Notes: generated by a model from the sequence alone, not told the origin. 64,000 nt of DNA from Cellulomonas sp. APG4 (GCF_009996735.1 NZ_JAACYI010000006.1:1-64000), one strand, 5' to 3'; positions 8,929-19,533 are shown, numbered from the stretch's first letter. Translations and numbers: made by a program.

Positions 8929-10547
8929 AGGATCCCTGTCTGGTCGAGGCCGCCCACGGGCGGTGAGGTGAGGACGGAGGCGGTGCTGGTCGCGGCGTCG
9001 GCGAGGGCCTCTGCCCCGGCAGAGTCCTGGAGCACGACCATGACGATGAGCATGCCCAGCACGAACGCGACGAGCAGCAGGACGGCGAGATGCTTCCACG
9101 TGTACGGCTGGTGGCCGGCCTCGGCCGCCGGCTGGGGCTCGTGATGCTCGTCCGGGTCCGTGGCCTCGGCCTCGGACGGCTGGGGCAGGTGCTCGACCGG
9201 CGCAGCGGCCTGCGGACTGGGCACGGGTGCACCGTGCTCCACGGGGCGCCACGACGGGGTCGCGTCGACCGTGGGCTCGGCCGCGGTCGGACCCGGCGGA
9301 GCCGCAGGCACCGGCGTGGCGGAGCCCGGTGGCGCTGTTGCGACCTTCGCCGCCGGGGCCGGCTGTCGCACGGACTCGCGCGCCTCGCGCGGAGCGTGCG
9401 GGGTCGCGGGGACGGGCGCCCAACCCTGCGGCGCGGCCGGCGCCGCCTGCGGCGCGCGGACGACGGCGACCGGGCTGCCGATCGGCGGGACCTGCTCCGC
9501 GGGCACGACGCTCGAGACGCTCGCCGGCCCCTGCCGGGTAGCGGGCTCGGTGACGATCCGCACCGTCGGCCGCTGGGGCTGCGCCGGCCACTCGCTGGTG
9601 GGCCAGGAGGCGAGCCGGCTGCGCGCGGGCTCGGTCGGCCGCACGCCGTCGACCGCGGGGGCGGCATCGGGCAGACCTGCGGCCTCGGGAACGCCGCCCG
9701 GACCGGACCTGCCTGCCACGTGCGGTGCGGGAGCCTGCCCCGGGGCGCGTGAGGCACCCGGGCGCGCCTCCGACGCCTGTCGCTCGTCGTGCGCACGCTG
9801 GGCGTGGACCCGCTGGGTCTGCGTGCGCTGCGCCTGTGCCCGCTCGGCCTGCCGGCGCGCGGCGTCCTCGCGCTCGGCCTGGGCGCGCGCCGCCTGCGCA
9901 CGCAACGCGTCCGCACGTGCCTGGGGCGTGAGGCTCGCCGCGCTCGCGGGCTGTGCCGCGGCTCCCGTCGGCGCGGCCGAGCCGCCCGCGTTGCGGCGCG
10001 CGCGCTCGTACAGCGCGCGGCTGCTCGACGCCGGGGCCTCCTCGGTGGCACGTGCGGGAGCAGGACCGCTCCCCGACGTGGCGGATGCGTCCGCCCGCCC
10101 TGCGGGCTCCTGCCGGGGGGCCTCGACGGGCGTCAGGTGCCCGGTCGCGTCGACCCTGCGGATCCCGCCGGTCGCCGCGGGCGGCGTGACACGCGGCGAC
10201 GGGGTCGACGTGACGGTCGGCGGCGGGCCGGACTCGCGCAGTGCGCGCCGTGACGGTGCTGCGGGTGCGCCACGCACGGTGTCTGCTGTGGTCGACGAGG
10301 CAGACGGCGCGACGGCCCGCTCCTCGGCCGCCGCGCGCCGGGCCGCCTCGGCCTCGGCACGCTCACGCAGCTCGCGTCGCGACAGCGGTCGGGACTGCGT
10401 GGGTGCGGGCTGAGCGGGTGCGGGCTGGTCGGGTGCGGGGTGTGCAGCCGCGGGCTGTGCGGGCGCGGCGTCGGACTGGGCGGCCAGGGCCCGCAGACGC
10501 TCCTCCTCACGGCGACGGCGGCGCTCCCCCATGCTGGCGTCAGTCAT
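8925..10547 (-). CDS. Ala/Pro-rich, single-pass membrane protein of unknown function
   Basis: The 540-residue product is low complexity for most of its length: Ala/Pro repeats, several SRRELRE- or SRRALRE-like motifs and a highly charged region of [17 protein letters not shown]-type heptads near the middle that may form a coiled coil. The only clear domain is a C-terminal transmembrane segment ([20 protein letters not shown]) followed by about 35 outside residues. A cytoplasmic, intrinsically disordered protein tethered to the membrane is the likely topology. It sits between nadD and rsfS, overlapping nadD by 8 bases and rsfS by 4, so it is co-translated with both. I do not recognise a function. 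Confidence 0.75.
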   Translation of the reverse strand: MTDASMGERRRRREEERLRALAAQSDAAPAQPAAAHPAPDQPAPAQPAPTQSRPLSRRELRERAEAEAARRAAAEERAVAPSASSTTADTVRGAPAAPSRRALRESGPPPTVTSTPSPRVTPPAATGGIRRVDATGHLTPVEAPRQEPAGRADASATSGSGPAPARATEEAPASSSRALYERARRNAGGSAAPTGAAAQPASAASLTPQARADALRAQAARAQAEREDAARRQAERAQAQRTQTQRVHAQRAHDERQASEARPGASRAPGQAPAPHVAGRSGPGGVPEAAGLPDAAPAVDGVRPTEPARSRLASWPTSEWPAQPQRPTVRIVTEPATRQGPASVSSVVPAEQVPPIGSPVAVVRAPQAAPAAPQGWAPVPATPHAPREARESVRQPAPAAKVATAPPGSATPVPAAPPGPTAAEPTVDATPSWRPVEHGAPVPSPQAAAPVEHLPQPSEAEATDPDEHHEPQPAAEAGHQPYTWKHLAVLLLVAFVLGMLIVMVVLQDSAGAEALADAATSTASVLTSPPVGGLDQTGIL

Positions 10548-11142
10548 CGTGACCTCGATACAGACGGTGCTTGGCGATGTACTGGACGACGCCGTCCGGC
10601 ACGAGGTACCAGACCGGCTGGCCCGCGCGGGCACGCTCGCGGCAGTCCGTCGACGAGATCGCGAGCGCGGGCACCTCGAGCACGGAGACGGCGTCGCGCG
10701 GGATCCCCTCGATCGACAGCGTGTGTCCCGGCCTGGTCACGGCGACGAAGTGGGCCATCGACCACAACCGATCGGCGTCCTTCCAGGTGAGGATCTGCTC
10801 GATCGCGTCAGCACCCGTGATGAAGAAGAGGTCGGCGTCGGGCCGCTGGGCGCTCAGGTCCGCGAGCGTGTCGACCGTGTACGTCAGCCCGGGGCGGTCG
10901 ACGTCCACCCGGCTCACCGTGAAGCGCGGGTTGGAGGCCGTCGCGATCACGGTCATCAGGTAGCGGTGCTCCGCTGCGGTGACGCCCGGGTGCTGCTTGA
11001 GCGACGGGCGTCCGGTCGGCACGAACACGACCTCGTCGAGGTCGAGCTTGGCCGCCGCCTCGCTCGCGGCCACCAGGTGGCCGTGGTGGACGGGGTCGAA
11101 CGTCCCGCCCATCACCCCCAGCCGGGGCCGGTGCGTTGCCAT
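10540..11142 (-). CDS. nadD: Nicotinate-nucleotide adenylyltransferase
   Basis: NadD adenylates nicotinate mononucleotide in NAD synthesis. The 200-residue protein shows the nucleotidyltransferase motifs [15 protein letters not shown] and, near the end, [15 protein letters not shown] (the ISST motif), plus [17 protein letters not shown]. The ATG at 11142 is chosen; GGAGG lies 11 bases upstream, and the GTG at 11160 would include that site in the coding sequence. The stop overlaps the next gene by 8 bases. A 58-residue membrane protein gene lies just upstream. Confidence 0.95.
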   Translation of the reverse strand: MATHRPRLGVMGGTFDPVHHGHLVAASEAAAKLDLDEVVFVPTGRPSLKQHPGVTAAEHRYLMTVIATASNPRFTVSRVDVDRPGLTYTVDTLADLSAQRPDADLFFITGADAIEQILTWKDADRLWSMAHFVAVTRPGHTLSIEGIPRDAVSVLEVPALAISSTDCRERARAGQPVWYLVPDGVVQYIAKHRLYRGHDD

Positions 11143-11210
11143 GCCGTCGCGTTCCTCCACGCAGGTCGGGGCCGGCCTGGCTGCCGGCTCGTGCGGTGCT
11201 GGGGCCGTCC

Positions 11211-11387
11211 TCAGGGGTGACGGTCGTGGTCGTCAGGGCTGTGCCGCTGACCGACGCTGCGGAACGACCACGTGACGCCGAGCAGGGCGAGCAGCACCGC
11301 GAGCGTCACGACGCCGAAGCCGACCGGCGGCATCGCCAGGTGCCCGCCCTCGGCGGCAGCCTCGGCAACGATCTGGGCAGCGTGCAC
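11211..11387 (-). CDS. Small single-pass membrane protein (58 aa)
   Basis: A GTG start at 11387 follows AGGAGG by five to six bases, the strongest ribosome-binding site in this neighbourhood, and opens a 58-codon frame ending in TGA at 11211. The product has a short Ala/Glu-rich N-terminus, one transmembrane helix ([19 protein letters not shown]) and a His/Asp-rich cytoplasmic tail (SPDDHDRHP). Small membrane proteins just upstream of nadD recur in actinobacteria, but I know no function. It reads in the same direction as nadD, 68 bases upstream. Confidence 0.78.
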   Translation of the reverse strand: MHAAQIVAEAAAEGGHLAMPPVGFGVVTLAVLLALLGVTWSFRSVGQRHSPDDHDRHP

Positions 11388-11508
11388 GTCGACCTCCTGG
11401 CGATCGTCCTCACCCGGCGGCGCCGGTGCGCCGCGCAGGTCCTCCAGTGTCGCACGGTTCGCGGGCCGATCCCTTCAGCGACCCGAGGCCGGCGTACGAA
11501 CGGGTGAC

Positions 11509-12837
11509 TCAGGCGCGCACGTGCCCGTCGCCGTTGACGACCCACTTGGTGGTCGTGAGCTCGGGCAGCCCCATCGGGCCGCGCGCGTGCATCTTCTGGG
11601 TCGAGATCCCGATCTCCGCGCCGAGGCCGAACTGTCCGCCGTCGGTGAAACGCGTCGAGGCGTTGACCATGATCGCGGCCGAGTCGAGCTCGGCCACGAA
11701 GCGCTCGGACGCCGCGAGGTCGCGCGTGACGATGGCCTCGGTGTGACCCGACGACCAGGTGCGGATGTGCTCCATGGCCTGCTCGATGTCGTCCACGACC
11801 CGCACCGCGAGGTCGAGCGAGAGGTACTCCGTCGCCCAGTCCTCGTCGGTCGCGGGGACCACCGTGACGCCGTCGGGCGCGAGCTCGGCGGTACGGGCGT
11901 CCCCGTGCACCGTGACGCCGGCGGCCTGCAGCGCGTCCAGCGCGGCGGGGAGGAACCGTTGCGCCGCGTCCACGTGCACCAGCAGGGTCTCGGCCGCGTT
12001 GCAGACGCCCACGCGCTGGGTCTTGGAGTTCATCAGGATCGGCAGCGCGACCTCCGGGTCGGCGGAGGCGTCCACGTAGACGTGGCAGTTGCCCACGCCT
12101 GTCTCGACGACGGGGACCGTCGCCTCGCGCACCACCGTCTGGATGAGGTCCGCGCCGCCGCGCGGCACGAGCAGGTCGACCAGGCCACGCGCCCGCATGA
12201 GGGCGACGGCCCCTGCGCGGCCGTGGCCGTCGACGGACTGCACGGCGTCGGCCGGCAGCCCCACCTGCTCGAGGGCCTCCCCCAGCACGCGGACGATCAC
12301 CGTGTTCGAGCCCGAGGCCGCCGACCCTCCGCGCAGGATCGCGGCGTTGCCGCTCTTGAGGGCGAGCCCCGCGGCGTCGACGGTGACGTTGGGCCGGGCC
12401 TCGTAGATCATCCCGACGACGCCCATCGGTACGCGCACCTGCCGCAGCCGTAGCCCGTTCGGCAGGGTCGAGCCCCGGACGACCTCGCCCACGGGGTCCG
12501 GCAGCGCCGCGAGCTCGCGGAGCGCGTCCGCGATCGCGCGGATCCGCTCGGGCGTGAGGGTCAGCCGGTCGAGCAGACCCGCGGAGATGCCTGCGGCCTG
12601 ACCGCGCTCGAGGTCCACCGCGTTGGCAGCCACGACCTCGGGGGTCGCGGCGACGAGGGCGTCGGCCATCTCGTGCAGCGCGGCGTCCTTGGTCGCACGC
12701 GTGGCGCGGGCGAGCACGCGGGACGCGACGCGCGCACGCTCGGCGATCACGCGGACGGCGTCCTGGACGTCGTCGGAGGGCACCTGGGCACGCGCGCCGC
12801 CGCCGGTGGCGGGTGCGTCGGGGGTCACCGCTGTCAT
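11509..12837 (-). CDS. proA: Glutamate-5-semialdehyde dehydrogenase
   Basis: ProA reduces glutamyl-5-phosphate to the semialdehyde in proline synthesis. The 442-residue protein has the aldehyde dehydrogenase fold and family motifs: [34 protein letters not shown], and the catalytic cysteine in [15 protein letters not shown]. The C-terminus holds [19 protein letters not shown]. The ATG at 12837 has TATCCT six bases upstream and no ribosome-binding site, so a leaderless transcript beginning at the end of proB is possible besides read-through. proB ends 13 bases upstream. Confidence 0.96.
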   Translation of the reverse strand: MTAVTPDAPATGGGARAQVPSDDVQDAVRVIAERARVASRVLARATRATKDAALHEMADALVAATPEVVAANAVDLERGQAAGISAGLLDRLTLTPERIRAIADALRELAALPDPVGEVVRGSTLPNGLRLRQVRVPMGVVGMIYEARPNVTVDAAGLALKSGNAAILRGGSAASGSNTVIVRVLGEALEQVGLPADAVQSVDGHGRAGAVALMRARGLVDLLVPRGGADLIQTVVREATVPVVETGVGNCHVYVDASADPEVALPILMNSKTQRVGVCNAAETLLVHVDAAQRFLPAALDALQAAGVTVHGDARTAELAPDGVTVVPATDEDWATEYLSLDLAVRVVDDIEQAMEHIRTWSSGHTEAIVTRDLAASERFVAELDSAAIMVNASTRFTDGGQFGLGAEIGISTQKMHARGPMGLPELTTTKWVVNGDGHVRA

Positions 12838-12850
12838 GCAGCGAGGATAG

Positions 12851-14020
12851 TCAGCGCGTCGCCGTCCGGGCAGGGGGCGTCCGACGTGCGGCCGTGCGCG
12901 GCGCCCGGACGAGCACGATGTCGTCGCGGTGAGCGAGCTCACGGTCGTACCCGGCGCCGAGCTCGGCCCGCAGCTCGTGCGTCGAGCGCCCGAGCAGCTC
13001 GGGCACCTCGGCCGCGTCGTAGGCGACGAGGGCCCTGGCCACCACCCGTCCCCGCGGGTCGACGAGGTCCACCGGGTCACCGGCCTCGAAGCTGCCCTCG
13101 ACCGCCGTGACGCCCGCCGGGAGCAGCGACGTGCGACGCTCGACGACCGCACGCACCGCACCGTCGTCGAGCACCAGGCGGCCCTCGGTGCGGGCCGCGT
13201 GCTCGAGCCAGAGCATGCGGGTCGGACGGCGTCGTCCGGTCGCGGTGAACCACGTACCGACGCGGTCTCCCGCGAGGGCGTCCGCGGCGCGCGCGGCACT
13301 CGTCAGCACGACCGGGATCCCCGAACCCGTCGCGATCGCGACCGACGCGAGCTTGGTGACCATGCCGCCCGTGCCGACGCCGCTGCCGCGGGCCGTGACC
13401 GCGACGCCCTCGAGGTCCTCGGGACGCCGCACCTCCTCGACCCGCTGCGCACCGGGCCTGCTGGGCGGACCGTCGTAGAGGGCGTCGACGTCGGTGAGGA
13501 GCACCATCGCATCGGCCCGGACGAGGTGCGAGACGAGCGCCGCGAGCCGGTCGTTGTCGCCGAAGCGGATCTCGTCGGTCGCGACCGTGTCGTTCTCGTT
13601 CACCACGGGCACCACGCCGAGCCCCAGGAGCCGGGCGAGCGCTCGCTGGGCGTTGCGGTAGTGCCCGCGCCGGATCGTGTCCTCGGCCGTGAGGAGCACC
13701 TGGCCCACGCGCATGCCGTGGCGCGCGAACGCCTCCGTGTACCGCGCGACCAGGAGCCCCTGGCCCACCGACGCCGCGGCCTGCGCGGTCGCGAGGTCGC
13801 GTGGCCGGACCGCCAGCCCGAGTGGGCCGATCCCTGCCGCGATCGCGCCCGAGGTCACGAGCACCACCTCACCGCCGGACGCACGCCGCGCGGCGAGCAC
13901 GTCGACGAGCCGACCGAGCGCCGCGACGTCCAGGTGACCGTCCGCGCCCGTGAGCGAGGACGACCCGACCTTGACCACGACCCTGCGGGCCGTCGCGAGC
14001 CCCGAGCGGTCGGTGATCAT
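12851..14020 (-). CDS. proB: Glutamate 5-kinase
   Basis: ProB phosphorylates glutamate, the first and feedback-inhibited step of proline synthesis. The 389-residue protein has an amino acid kinase domain ([67 protein letters not shown]) and a C-terminal PUA domain (about 280-375). The ATG overlaps the obgE stop as ATGA, so obgE and proB are coupled. A further frame upstream to 14068 is obgE shadow. Confidence 0.96.
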   Translation of the reverse strand: MITDRSGLATARRVVVKVGSSSLTGADGHLDVAALGRLVDVLAARRASGGEVVLVTSGAIAAGIGPLGLAVRPRDLATAQAAASVGQGLLVARYTEAFARHGMRVGQVLLTAEDTIRRGHYRNAQRALARLLGLGVVPVVNENDTVATDEIRFGDNDRLAALVSHLVRADAMVLLTDVDALYDGPPSRPGAQRVEEVRRPEDLEGVAVTARGSGVGTGGMVTKLASVAIATGSGIPVVLTSAARAADALAGDRVGTWFTATGRRRPTRMLWLEHAARTEGRLVLDDGAVRAVVERRTSLLPAGVTAVEGSFEAGDPVDLVDPRGRVVARALVAYDAAEVPELLGRSTHELRAELGAGYDRELAHRDDIVLVRAPRTAARRTPPARTATR

Positions 14021-15540
14021 GCCTCGCCGTCCGGGTCGGTCCAGTGACCGGCCTCGCGCTCCGTCCACAGCTCGGCGCGTGCCTCGGCCTTGGCGTCCAT
14101 GCGCTCCTTGTGCTCCTGGCGGCGCTCGGCGCGTGAGGCCCGCGTACGGTCCTCGAGCCGCAGGTCCGTCCCGCGGGGTCCGGTGAGCAGCTCGGAGCCG
14201 GTCATCATCGTGGGCTCCCAGTCGAAGACCACGGCGTCGTCACCGGCCCCGATGACCACCTCGGCCCCCGGGGTGGCGCCCACGGCGAACAGCTGCTCCT
14301 CGACGCCGAGGCGGGCGAGCCGGTCGGCGAGGTAGCCGACGGCCTCGTCGTTGCTGAACTGGGTCTGGCGCACCCACCGCTCGGGCTTGCTGCCGAGCAC
14401 CTGGAACCAGGTGCGACCGCCGCTCTCCTGACGGGTGACGGTGAAGCCGGCGTCGTCGACCGCCGGGGGCCTGAGCACCACACGCGGCGCCTCGACCGTC
14501 TCGGTCCGTGCACGCACCTGGGCGACGAGCTCGGCGAGCGCGAAGGTCAGCGGACGCAGACCCTCGTGGCTCGCGGCAGAGATCTCGAACACGCGCAGGC
14601 CCCGCGCCTCGAGGTCGGGGCGGACGAGGTCCGCGAGGTCACGGGCCTCCGGGACGTCGACCTTGTTGAGCACCACGACGCGCGGCCGCTCGGTGAGCGG
14701 CACCTCGCCGCCCGCGATCTCGAGGTCGCCCGCGTAGGCCGCGAGCTCGGCCTCGATCACCTCGAGGTCCGTGAGCGGGTCGCGTCCGGGCTCGAGGGTC
14801 GCGCAGTCGAGCACGTGCACCAGGACGGCGCACCGCTCGACGTGCCGGAGGAACTCGAGCCCCAGGCCCTTGCCCTCACTCGCACCGGGGATCAGTCCGG
14901 GGACGTCCGCGACGGTGAAACGCGCCGATCCCGCCTGCACGACGCCCAGGTTCGGCACCAGCGTGGTGAACGGGTAGTCGGCGATCTTGGGGCGGGCCGC
15001 CGAGATCGCCGCGACGAGGCTGGACTTGCCCGCGCTCGGGAACCCGACGAGGGCGACGTCGGCGATCGTCTTGAGCTCGAGCACGACGTCGCGCTGCTCC
15101 CCCGGCTCGCCGAGCAGCGCGAACCCGGGTGCCTTGCGCCGCGGCGAGGCGAGGGCGGCGTTGCCGAGGCCGCCCCGCCCACCCGCGGCGACCACGAAGC
15201 GTGTGCCGTCACCCACGAGGTCGGCGAGCACCTCGCCGCCGGTGGCCTTGACGACGGTGCCCCCGGGCACCTTGAGGACGAGGTCCTGCCCGTTGGCGCC
15301 GTGCCGGTTGTCCCCCATGCCCTGCGTGCCCGACGTCGCGCGGCGGTGCGGGGCGTGGTGGAAGTCGAGCAGCGTGGTGATCTGGCGGTCCACCTCGAGG
15401 ACGACGTCGCCGCCGTCGCCACCGTTCCCGCCGTCGGGACCGGCGAGCGGCTTGAACTTCTCGCGCCTGATGGAGGCGACGCCGTGGCCGCCGTCACCGC
15501 CGGTGGCGTGCAGCACGACCCTGTCCACGAACGTGGCCAC
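14017..15540 (-). CDS. obgE: GTPase ObgE/CgtA
   Basis: Obg is an essential GTPase linked to 50S assembly and stringent control. The 507-residue protein begins [20 protein letters not shown], the glycine-rich Obg fold. The G domain carries [10 protein letters not shown] (G1), [16 protein letters not shown] (G3) and NKVD (G4). A C-terminal OCT domain and an actinobacterial acidic/basic tail follow. It lies downstream of rplU-rpmA, separated by a strong terminator, and is coupled to proB. Confidence 0.96.
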   Translation of the reverse strand: MATFVDRVVLHATGGDGGHGVASIRREKFKPLAGPDGGNGGDGGDVVLEVDRQITTLLDFHHAPHRRATSGTQGMGDNRHGANGQDLVLKVPGGTVVKATGGEVLADLVGDGTRFVVAAGGRGGLGNAALASPRRKAPGFALLGEPGEQRDVVLELKTIADVALVGFPSAGKSSLVAAISAARPKIADYPFTTLVPNLGVVQAGSARFTVADVPGLIPGASEGKGLGLEFLRHVERCAVLVHVLDCATLEPGRDPLTDLEVIEAELAAYAGDLEIAGGEVPLTERPRVVVLNKVDVPEARDLADLVRPDLEARGLRVFEISAASHEGLRPLTFALAELVAQVRARTETVEAPRVVLRPPAVDDAGFTVTRQESGGRTWFQVLGSKPERWVRQTQFSNDEAVGYLADRLARLGVEEQLFAVGATPGAEVVIGAGDDAVVFDWEPTMMTGSELLTGPRGTDLRLEDRTRASRAERRQEHKERMDAKAEARAELWTEREAGHWTDPDGEA

Positions 15541-15601
15541 GGTGGGCTCCTCTCAGAGCGATCGGCGACGGGTCACGCACGGAGCGTCGTCACCCGGGAC
15601 G

Positions 15602-15635
15602 ACGAAGGGGCGCACCCAACGGTGCGCCCCTTCGT
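15602..15635 (-). terminator. Strong hairpin terminator after rpmA
   Basis: ACGAAGGGGCGCACC and its perfect reverse complement are separated by a 4-base loop, 13 bases after the rpmA stop. It should end rplU-rpmA transcripts before obgE. Confidence 0.8.
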
Positions 15636-15647
15636 GGAGGTCGAGGA

Positions 15648-15905
15648 TCAGGCGTCGACCGTGACGATGTCGATGACCTTGCGGCCACGGCGCACGCCGA
15701 ACTGCACCGAGCCGGGGGCGAGGGCGAACAGGGTGTCGTCGCCACCGCGGCCGACGTTGACGCCCGGGTGGAAGTGCGTGCCACGCTGGCGGACGATGAT
15801 CTCACCCGCGTTCACGAGCTGACCGCCGAAGCGCTTGACGCCCAGACGCTGCGCGTTCGAGTCGCGACCGTTCCGCGAGGAGCTCGCGCCCTTCTTGTGT
15901 GCCAT
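15648..15905 (-). CDS. rpmA: 50S ribosomal protein bL27
   Basis: This 85-residue protein is bL27, whose N-terminus reaches the peptidyl transferase centre. It begins [16 protein letters not shown] and contains the signature [18 protein letters not shown]. There is no cleavable N-terminal extension of the Firmicutes type. GAAAGGT lies upstream of the ATG. It follows rplU by 51 bases and is closed by a terminator hairpin. Confidence 0.98.
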   Translation of the reverse strand: MAHKKGASSSRNGRDSNAQRLGVKRFGGQLVNAGEIIVRQRGTHFHPGVNVGRGGDDTLFALAPGSVQFGVRRGRKVIDIVTVDA

Positions 15906-15956
15906 GACTGACCTTTCTTGGTGCTGGAGAACCGGGAGGGCCCGCAGGCCCGGCGA

Positions 15957-16277
15957 TCACTTGATGCCGGTGACCTTGAGACGGGTCAGCTTCTGGCGGT
16001 GGCCCTGACGGACGCGGTAGCCCGTCTTGTTCTTGTACTTGAGGATGTCGATCTTGGGGCCCTTCTCGTCCCGCACGATCTCCGCCGTGACGGTGACCTT
16101 CGCGAGCGAGGCGGCGTCCGACGTCACCGTCTCCCCGTCGACGAGCAGGACGGCCGGCAGCTGGACGGTCGAGCCGGCCTCGCCGGACAGCCGGTCCACG
16201 ACGACGACGTCGCCGACCGACACCTTCTCCTGGCGGCCACCAGCCTTGACGATCGCGTACACCACGTTGCTGCTCAT
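15957..16277 (-). CDS. rplU: 50S ribosomal protein bL21
   Basis: The 106-residue protein contains [22 protein letters not shown] and ends [20 protein letters not shown], typical of bL21. The start is not certain: ATG 16277 (MSSNVVYA) is used here, but an ATG at 16298 or the GTG giving VYAIVKAGG is possible, because no clear ribosome-binding site distinguishes them. It forms an operon with rpmA and has its own promoter after rne. Confidence 0.96.
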   Translation of the reverse strand: MSSNVVYAIVKAGGRQEKVSVGDVVVVDRLSGEAGSTVQLPAVLLVDGETVTSDAASLAKVTVTAEIVRDEKGPKIDILKYKNKTGYRVRQGHRQKLTRLKVTGIK

Positions 16278-16349
16278 CTCTACTCGGTTCTCACGCATAT
16301 GACGTGCGAAGCGCTCTCGGGGAGTCCCGGCGCCCGGGGCACGTGGAAG

Positions 16350-16370
16350 CGGTGCGCTCACGGCGCACCG
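16350..16370 (-). promoter_or_regulatory. 5' leader hairpin of the rplU-rpmA transcript
   Basis: CGGTGCGC and GCGCACCG form a perfect 8-bp stem with a 5-base loop. It lies at the very start of the predicted rplU transcript, since the -10 is at 16378-16383. It may protect the 5' end, act as an attenuator, or terminate rne transcripts. Confidence 0.45.
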
Positions 16371-16377
16371 ACGTTCC

Positions 16378-16407
16378 AGGGTACGGAAGGCGCCCACCTC
16401 CGGTCAA
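16378..16407 (-). promoter_or_regulatory. Predicted rplU promoter
   Basis: On the minus strand, TTGACC (16402-16407) and TACCCT (16378-16383) are separated by 18 bases, close to the housekeeping sigma consensus. The site starts just after the rne stop, so ribosomal protein genes can be transcribed independently of rne. Confidence 0.6.
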
Positions 16408-16422
16408 ACGGGCGCGAGCACG

Positions 16423-19400
16423 TCAGTCCTCGGACTCCTCGGTCTCGACCGCGGCCACGCTCGCGACAGTGGCGTCGAGCTCGGCGGCCGCGGCCTCGCC
16501 GCCCGAGGGCACCGCGGCCTCGCCGCCCGAGGGCACCGCGGCCTCGCCGCCCGAGGCGACCGCCGCGTCGCCGTCCGAGGGACCGTCGCCGTGCTCGGAC
16601 TCCGTCACGGCGTCGTGCTCGTGCTCGTGCTCGTGGGCGTGCGCCGCCGCGGCGGCGATCGTCGCGAGGGTCGCCTTGACGGCCTCCCGCGCGGCGGGCA
16701 GCACGGGCACGGCCGGCACGGGCGCGGCGGACGGCGCCCCGGACGCGCTTGACGAGCCGCCCTTCTTGCGCCGCGAGCGCTTCGACGAGCCACCCTCGGA
16801 CTCGGTGTCCTGGCTCCCGCCGCCCTTGGCCTCGACCGGGTCGCTGTGCACGAGGAAGCCGCGCCCGTGGCAGTGCTCGCAGGTCTCGCTGAAGGCCTCG
16901 ACGAGCCCCTGGCCCACGCGCTTGCGAGTCATCTGCACGAGGCCCAGCGACGTCACCTCGGCCACCTGGTGCTTGGTCCGGTCCCGACCGAGGCACTCGA
17001 CGAGGCGACGCAGCACGAGGTCGCGGTTGGACTCGAGGACCATGTCGATGAAGTCGATCACGATGATCCCGCCGATGTCGCGCAGCCTGAGCTGGCGCAC
17101 GATCTCCTCGGCGGCCTCGAGGTTGTTGCGCGTGACCGTCTCCTCGAGGGTGCCGCCCGCGCCCGTGAACTTGCCCGTATTCACGTCGATCACCGTCATG
17201 GCCTCGGTGCGGTCGATCACCAGGGAACCACCCGACGGGAGCCAGACCTTGCGGTCCATGCCCTTGGCGAGCTGCTCGTCGATGCGGTGCGCCGAGAAGA
17301 CGTCACCCTCGCCGGCCCACCGCGAGACACGGTCCGCGAGGTCCGGCGCCATCGCCTGCACGTAGTCGGAGATGGTCGACCACGCGTCGTCGCCCTGGAC
17401 CACGAGCGAACGGAAGTCGTCGTTGAAGATGTCGCGGACCACACGGATCGCGAGGTCCGGCTCGCCCTGCAGGAGCGCAGGGGCGGACGCCGTCCTCGCC
17501 TTCTTCTCGATCGCGGCCCACTGGTCCTGGAGCCGCTGCACGTCACGCCGCAGCTCCTCGTCCGAGGCACCTTCGGCCGCGGTGCGCACGATCACGCCCG
17601 CGGCGTCGGGAACGATCTCCTTGAGCAGCTTCTTGAGCCTCGACCGCTCGTTCTCGGGCAGCTTGCGCGAGATGCCCGTCATGCCGCCGCCCGGCACGTA
17701 CACGAGGTACCGGCCCGCGAGCGTGATCTGCGACGTCAGGCGCGCACCCTTGTGGCCGATCGGGTCCTTGGTCACCTGGACGAGCACGGAGTCACCCGAC
17801 TTGAGCGCCTGCTCGATGCGCCGCGGCTGCCCCTCGAGGCCCGCGGCGTCCCAGTTGACCTCACCGGCGTACAGCACGGCGTTGCGGCCCTTGCCGACGT
17901 CGACGAACGCCGCCTCCATGCTGGGCAGCACGTTCTGCACGCGGCCCAGGTAGACGTTGCCCGCCATCGAGCTCTGGGCGTTCTGGGCCGAGCGCGAGAC
18001 GAAGTGCTCGACGAGGACGTTGTCCTCGAGGACGGCGATCTGCACGCGCCCCGCCTGCTCGCGCACGATCATCGCGCGCTCGACCGCCTCACGGCGGGCG
18101 AGGAACTCGGCCTCGGTCACGACGGTCCGGCGGCGCCCGGCGTCCCGGCCCTCGCGGCGACGCTGACGCTTGGCCTCGAGCCGCGTCGAGCCCTTGAGCG
18201 CCGTCACCTCGTCGGACGACGTACGGCCGGAACGGGTCGACCGGCTGGGTCGCTCGTCCGTCTGCCCGCCACCGCCCGAGCGACGCCGACGTCGACGACG
18301 GCGGCTCGAGGAGCCGCCCTCCTCCCCGTCCGACTCGTCGCCCGCGTCGTCCTCTGACGCGGCACCTCCCTGCGGGGCGTCGCCATCGGCGTCGTCCCCC
18401 GCGTCGGCATCGCCGTCGCCGTCCTCGCCGCGGTCACCGCCCCGGCTGCGCCGGCCGCGTCCACCGCGGCGCCGGCGGCGGCGACGTGCGCCCGCCGACT
18501 CCTCGTCCTGCTCGTCCTGCTCGTCCTGGCCCTCGTCGGGCGTCGTGTCCTCGGACGCGCCCTCGCCCTCCTGCGCGGCGTCGGCCGTGGTCGTCTCCTC
18601 GACGTCCTCGTCGGCGACCTCCTCGCCGGTGATCTCGGCGTCCTCGACCGGCACGGGCGGGCCCGCGGGGGCCTGCGCGCGACGACGACGGGGACGGTCG
18701 GGCTCGGGGGCCTGGAAGAGCAGCGCCGTGGTCGCGAGCCGCGGGCTCTCGCCGGCCCGCGGCGTCGTCCGGCCACCCAGCTCGGCCATCACGTCGAGCG
18801 GCGCCTCCCGCTCGGCCGGGGAGCCCGGGGGCGTCGCAGCCTCAGCCGTGGCCGTGTCGGCAGCCTTGCGCTTGGTCGTGCCGCGACCCTTGCGGGCGCG
18901 CGGCGCCTTCTCGTCCTCGGCGGCGGACTCCCCGGGCGGTACCTCCTCGGACGACGTCGCGGTGGCGGCGCCCTCCGTCGCCTCGGTGGCGGGCTTCTTG
19001 CGTCGGGCTCCGCGACGCGCCGGGGCGCCGCCCTCGGCAGGAGCGGTCGACCCGGGTGCCGCGTCCGCGGCCGGTGCGGTCGTGGCTTCGGTGCCCGCGG
19101 CGTCGTCGGCGGCCGCCGTCGCCTTCGCGGTCGCCTTGCGTCGCCGGGTGCGGGGCGCGGGCGCCTCCGCGGGGACGGGCGCCTCGGAGACCTCGCTCGA
19201 GGCCTCTGCCGTGTCGTTGGCGCCCCGGCCGGCCTCCTGGTGGGCGGCGTCGGCCGTCGGGGCGGTGGCCGGACTCGTGGCCCGGCGGCTGCGGCGCGCC
19301 CGGGCCGGGACCTCAGGGGCCTTCTCGGCCGGAGCGGGAGCGGCGGGGGTGCCGGTGGACGCGTCATCGGCCTGCGCCGCGGGGACGTCGGCTGCCGTGA

Positions 19401-19533
19401 CCACGGGAGCGGCGGGCGCGGGGGTCGTGGACGCGCTGGTCGCGCGCCGTGAGCGGCGACGCGGCTGCGCACTCTCGGGCGTCGTCGCGGCGTCGGCGGT
19501 CGGGCTCTCGCCCTGGGTGTTCTCGGTCGTCAC
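16423..19533 (-). CDS. rne: Ribonuclease E/G family endoribonuclease
   Basis: A 1036-residue RNase E/G with the catalytic core in the C-terminal half, as in actinobacteria. There is an S1-like RNA-binding part (NVYLGRVQNVLPSMEAAFVD), the metal-binding catalytic motifs VIDVNTGKFTG and GGIIVIDFIDMV, and the Zn-link CEHCHGRG. The N-terminal 500 residues are disordered, Ala/Glu/Asp- and Arg-rich, with RRRRRGGRGRR clusters that may bind RNA. The C-terminus has three SGGEAAVP-type repeats. GTG 19533 (GGAG seven bases upstream) is chosen; GTG at 19593 is an alternative. It should process rRNA and mRNA. It diverges from cydA. Confidence 0.93.
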   Translation of the reverse strand: MTTENTQGESPTADAATTPESAQPRRRSRRATSASTTPAPAAPVVTAADVPAAQADDASTGTPAAPAPAEKAPEVPARARRSRRATSPATAPTADAAHQEAGRGANDTAEASSEVSEAPVPAEAPAPRTRRRKATAKATAAADDAAGTEATTAPAADAAPGSTAPAEGGAPARRGARRKKPATEATEGAATATSSEEVPPGESAAEDEKAPRARKGRGTTKRKAADTATAEAATPPGSPAEREAPLDVMAELGGRTTPRAGESPRLATTALLFQAPEPDRPRRRRAQAPAGPPVPVEDAEITGEEVADEDVEETTTADAAQEGEGASEDTTPDEGQDEQDEQDEESAGARRRRRRRGGRGRRSRGGDRGEDGDGDADAGDDADGDAPQGGAASEDDAGDESDGEEGGSSSRRRRRRRRSGGGGQTDERPSRSTRSGRTSSDEVTALKGSTRLEAKRQRRREGRDAGRRRTVVTEAEFLARREAVERAMIVREQAGRVQIAVLEDNVLVEHFVSRSAQNAQSSMAGNVYLGRVQNVLPSMEAAFVDVGKGRNAVLYAGEVNWDAAGLEGQPRRIEQALKSGDSVLVQVTKDPIGHKGARLTSQITLAGRYLVYVPGGGMTGISRKLPENERSRLKKLLKEIVPDAAGVIVRTAAEGASDEELRRDVQRLQDQWAAIEKKARTASAPALLQGEPDLAIRVVRDIFNDDFRSLVVQGDDAWSTISDYVQAMAPDLADRVSRWAGEGDVFSAHRIDEQLAKGMDRKVWLPSGGSLVIDRTEAMTVIDVNTGKFTGAGGTLEETVTRNNLEAAEEIVRQLRLRDIGGIIVIDFIDMVLESNRDLVLRRLVECLGRDRTKHQVAEVTSLGLVQMTRKRVGQGLVEAFSETCEHCHGRGFLVHSDPVEAKGGGSQDTESEGGSSKRSRRKKGGSSSASGAPSAAPVPAVPVLPAAREAVKATLATIAAAAAHAHEHEHEHDAVTESEHGDGPSDGDAAVASGGEAAVPSGGEAAVPSGGEAAAAELDATVASVAAVETEESED
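16490..16561. repeat. 24-bp tandem repeat (3 copies) in the rne 3' end
   Basis: Three consecutive 24-base units, the last slightly diverged, encode GGEAAVPS-type octapeptides in the disordered C-terminal tail. The repeat keeps frame and is likely to vary in copy number between strains. Confidence 0.85.

Noticed and set aside
16485-16565. Mobile or phase-variable element in rne
   Set aside because: Three in-frame 24-base copies in a disordered tail are ordinary slippage products and keep the frame.
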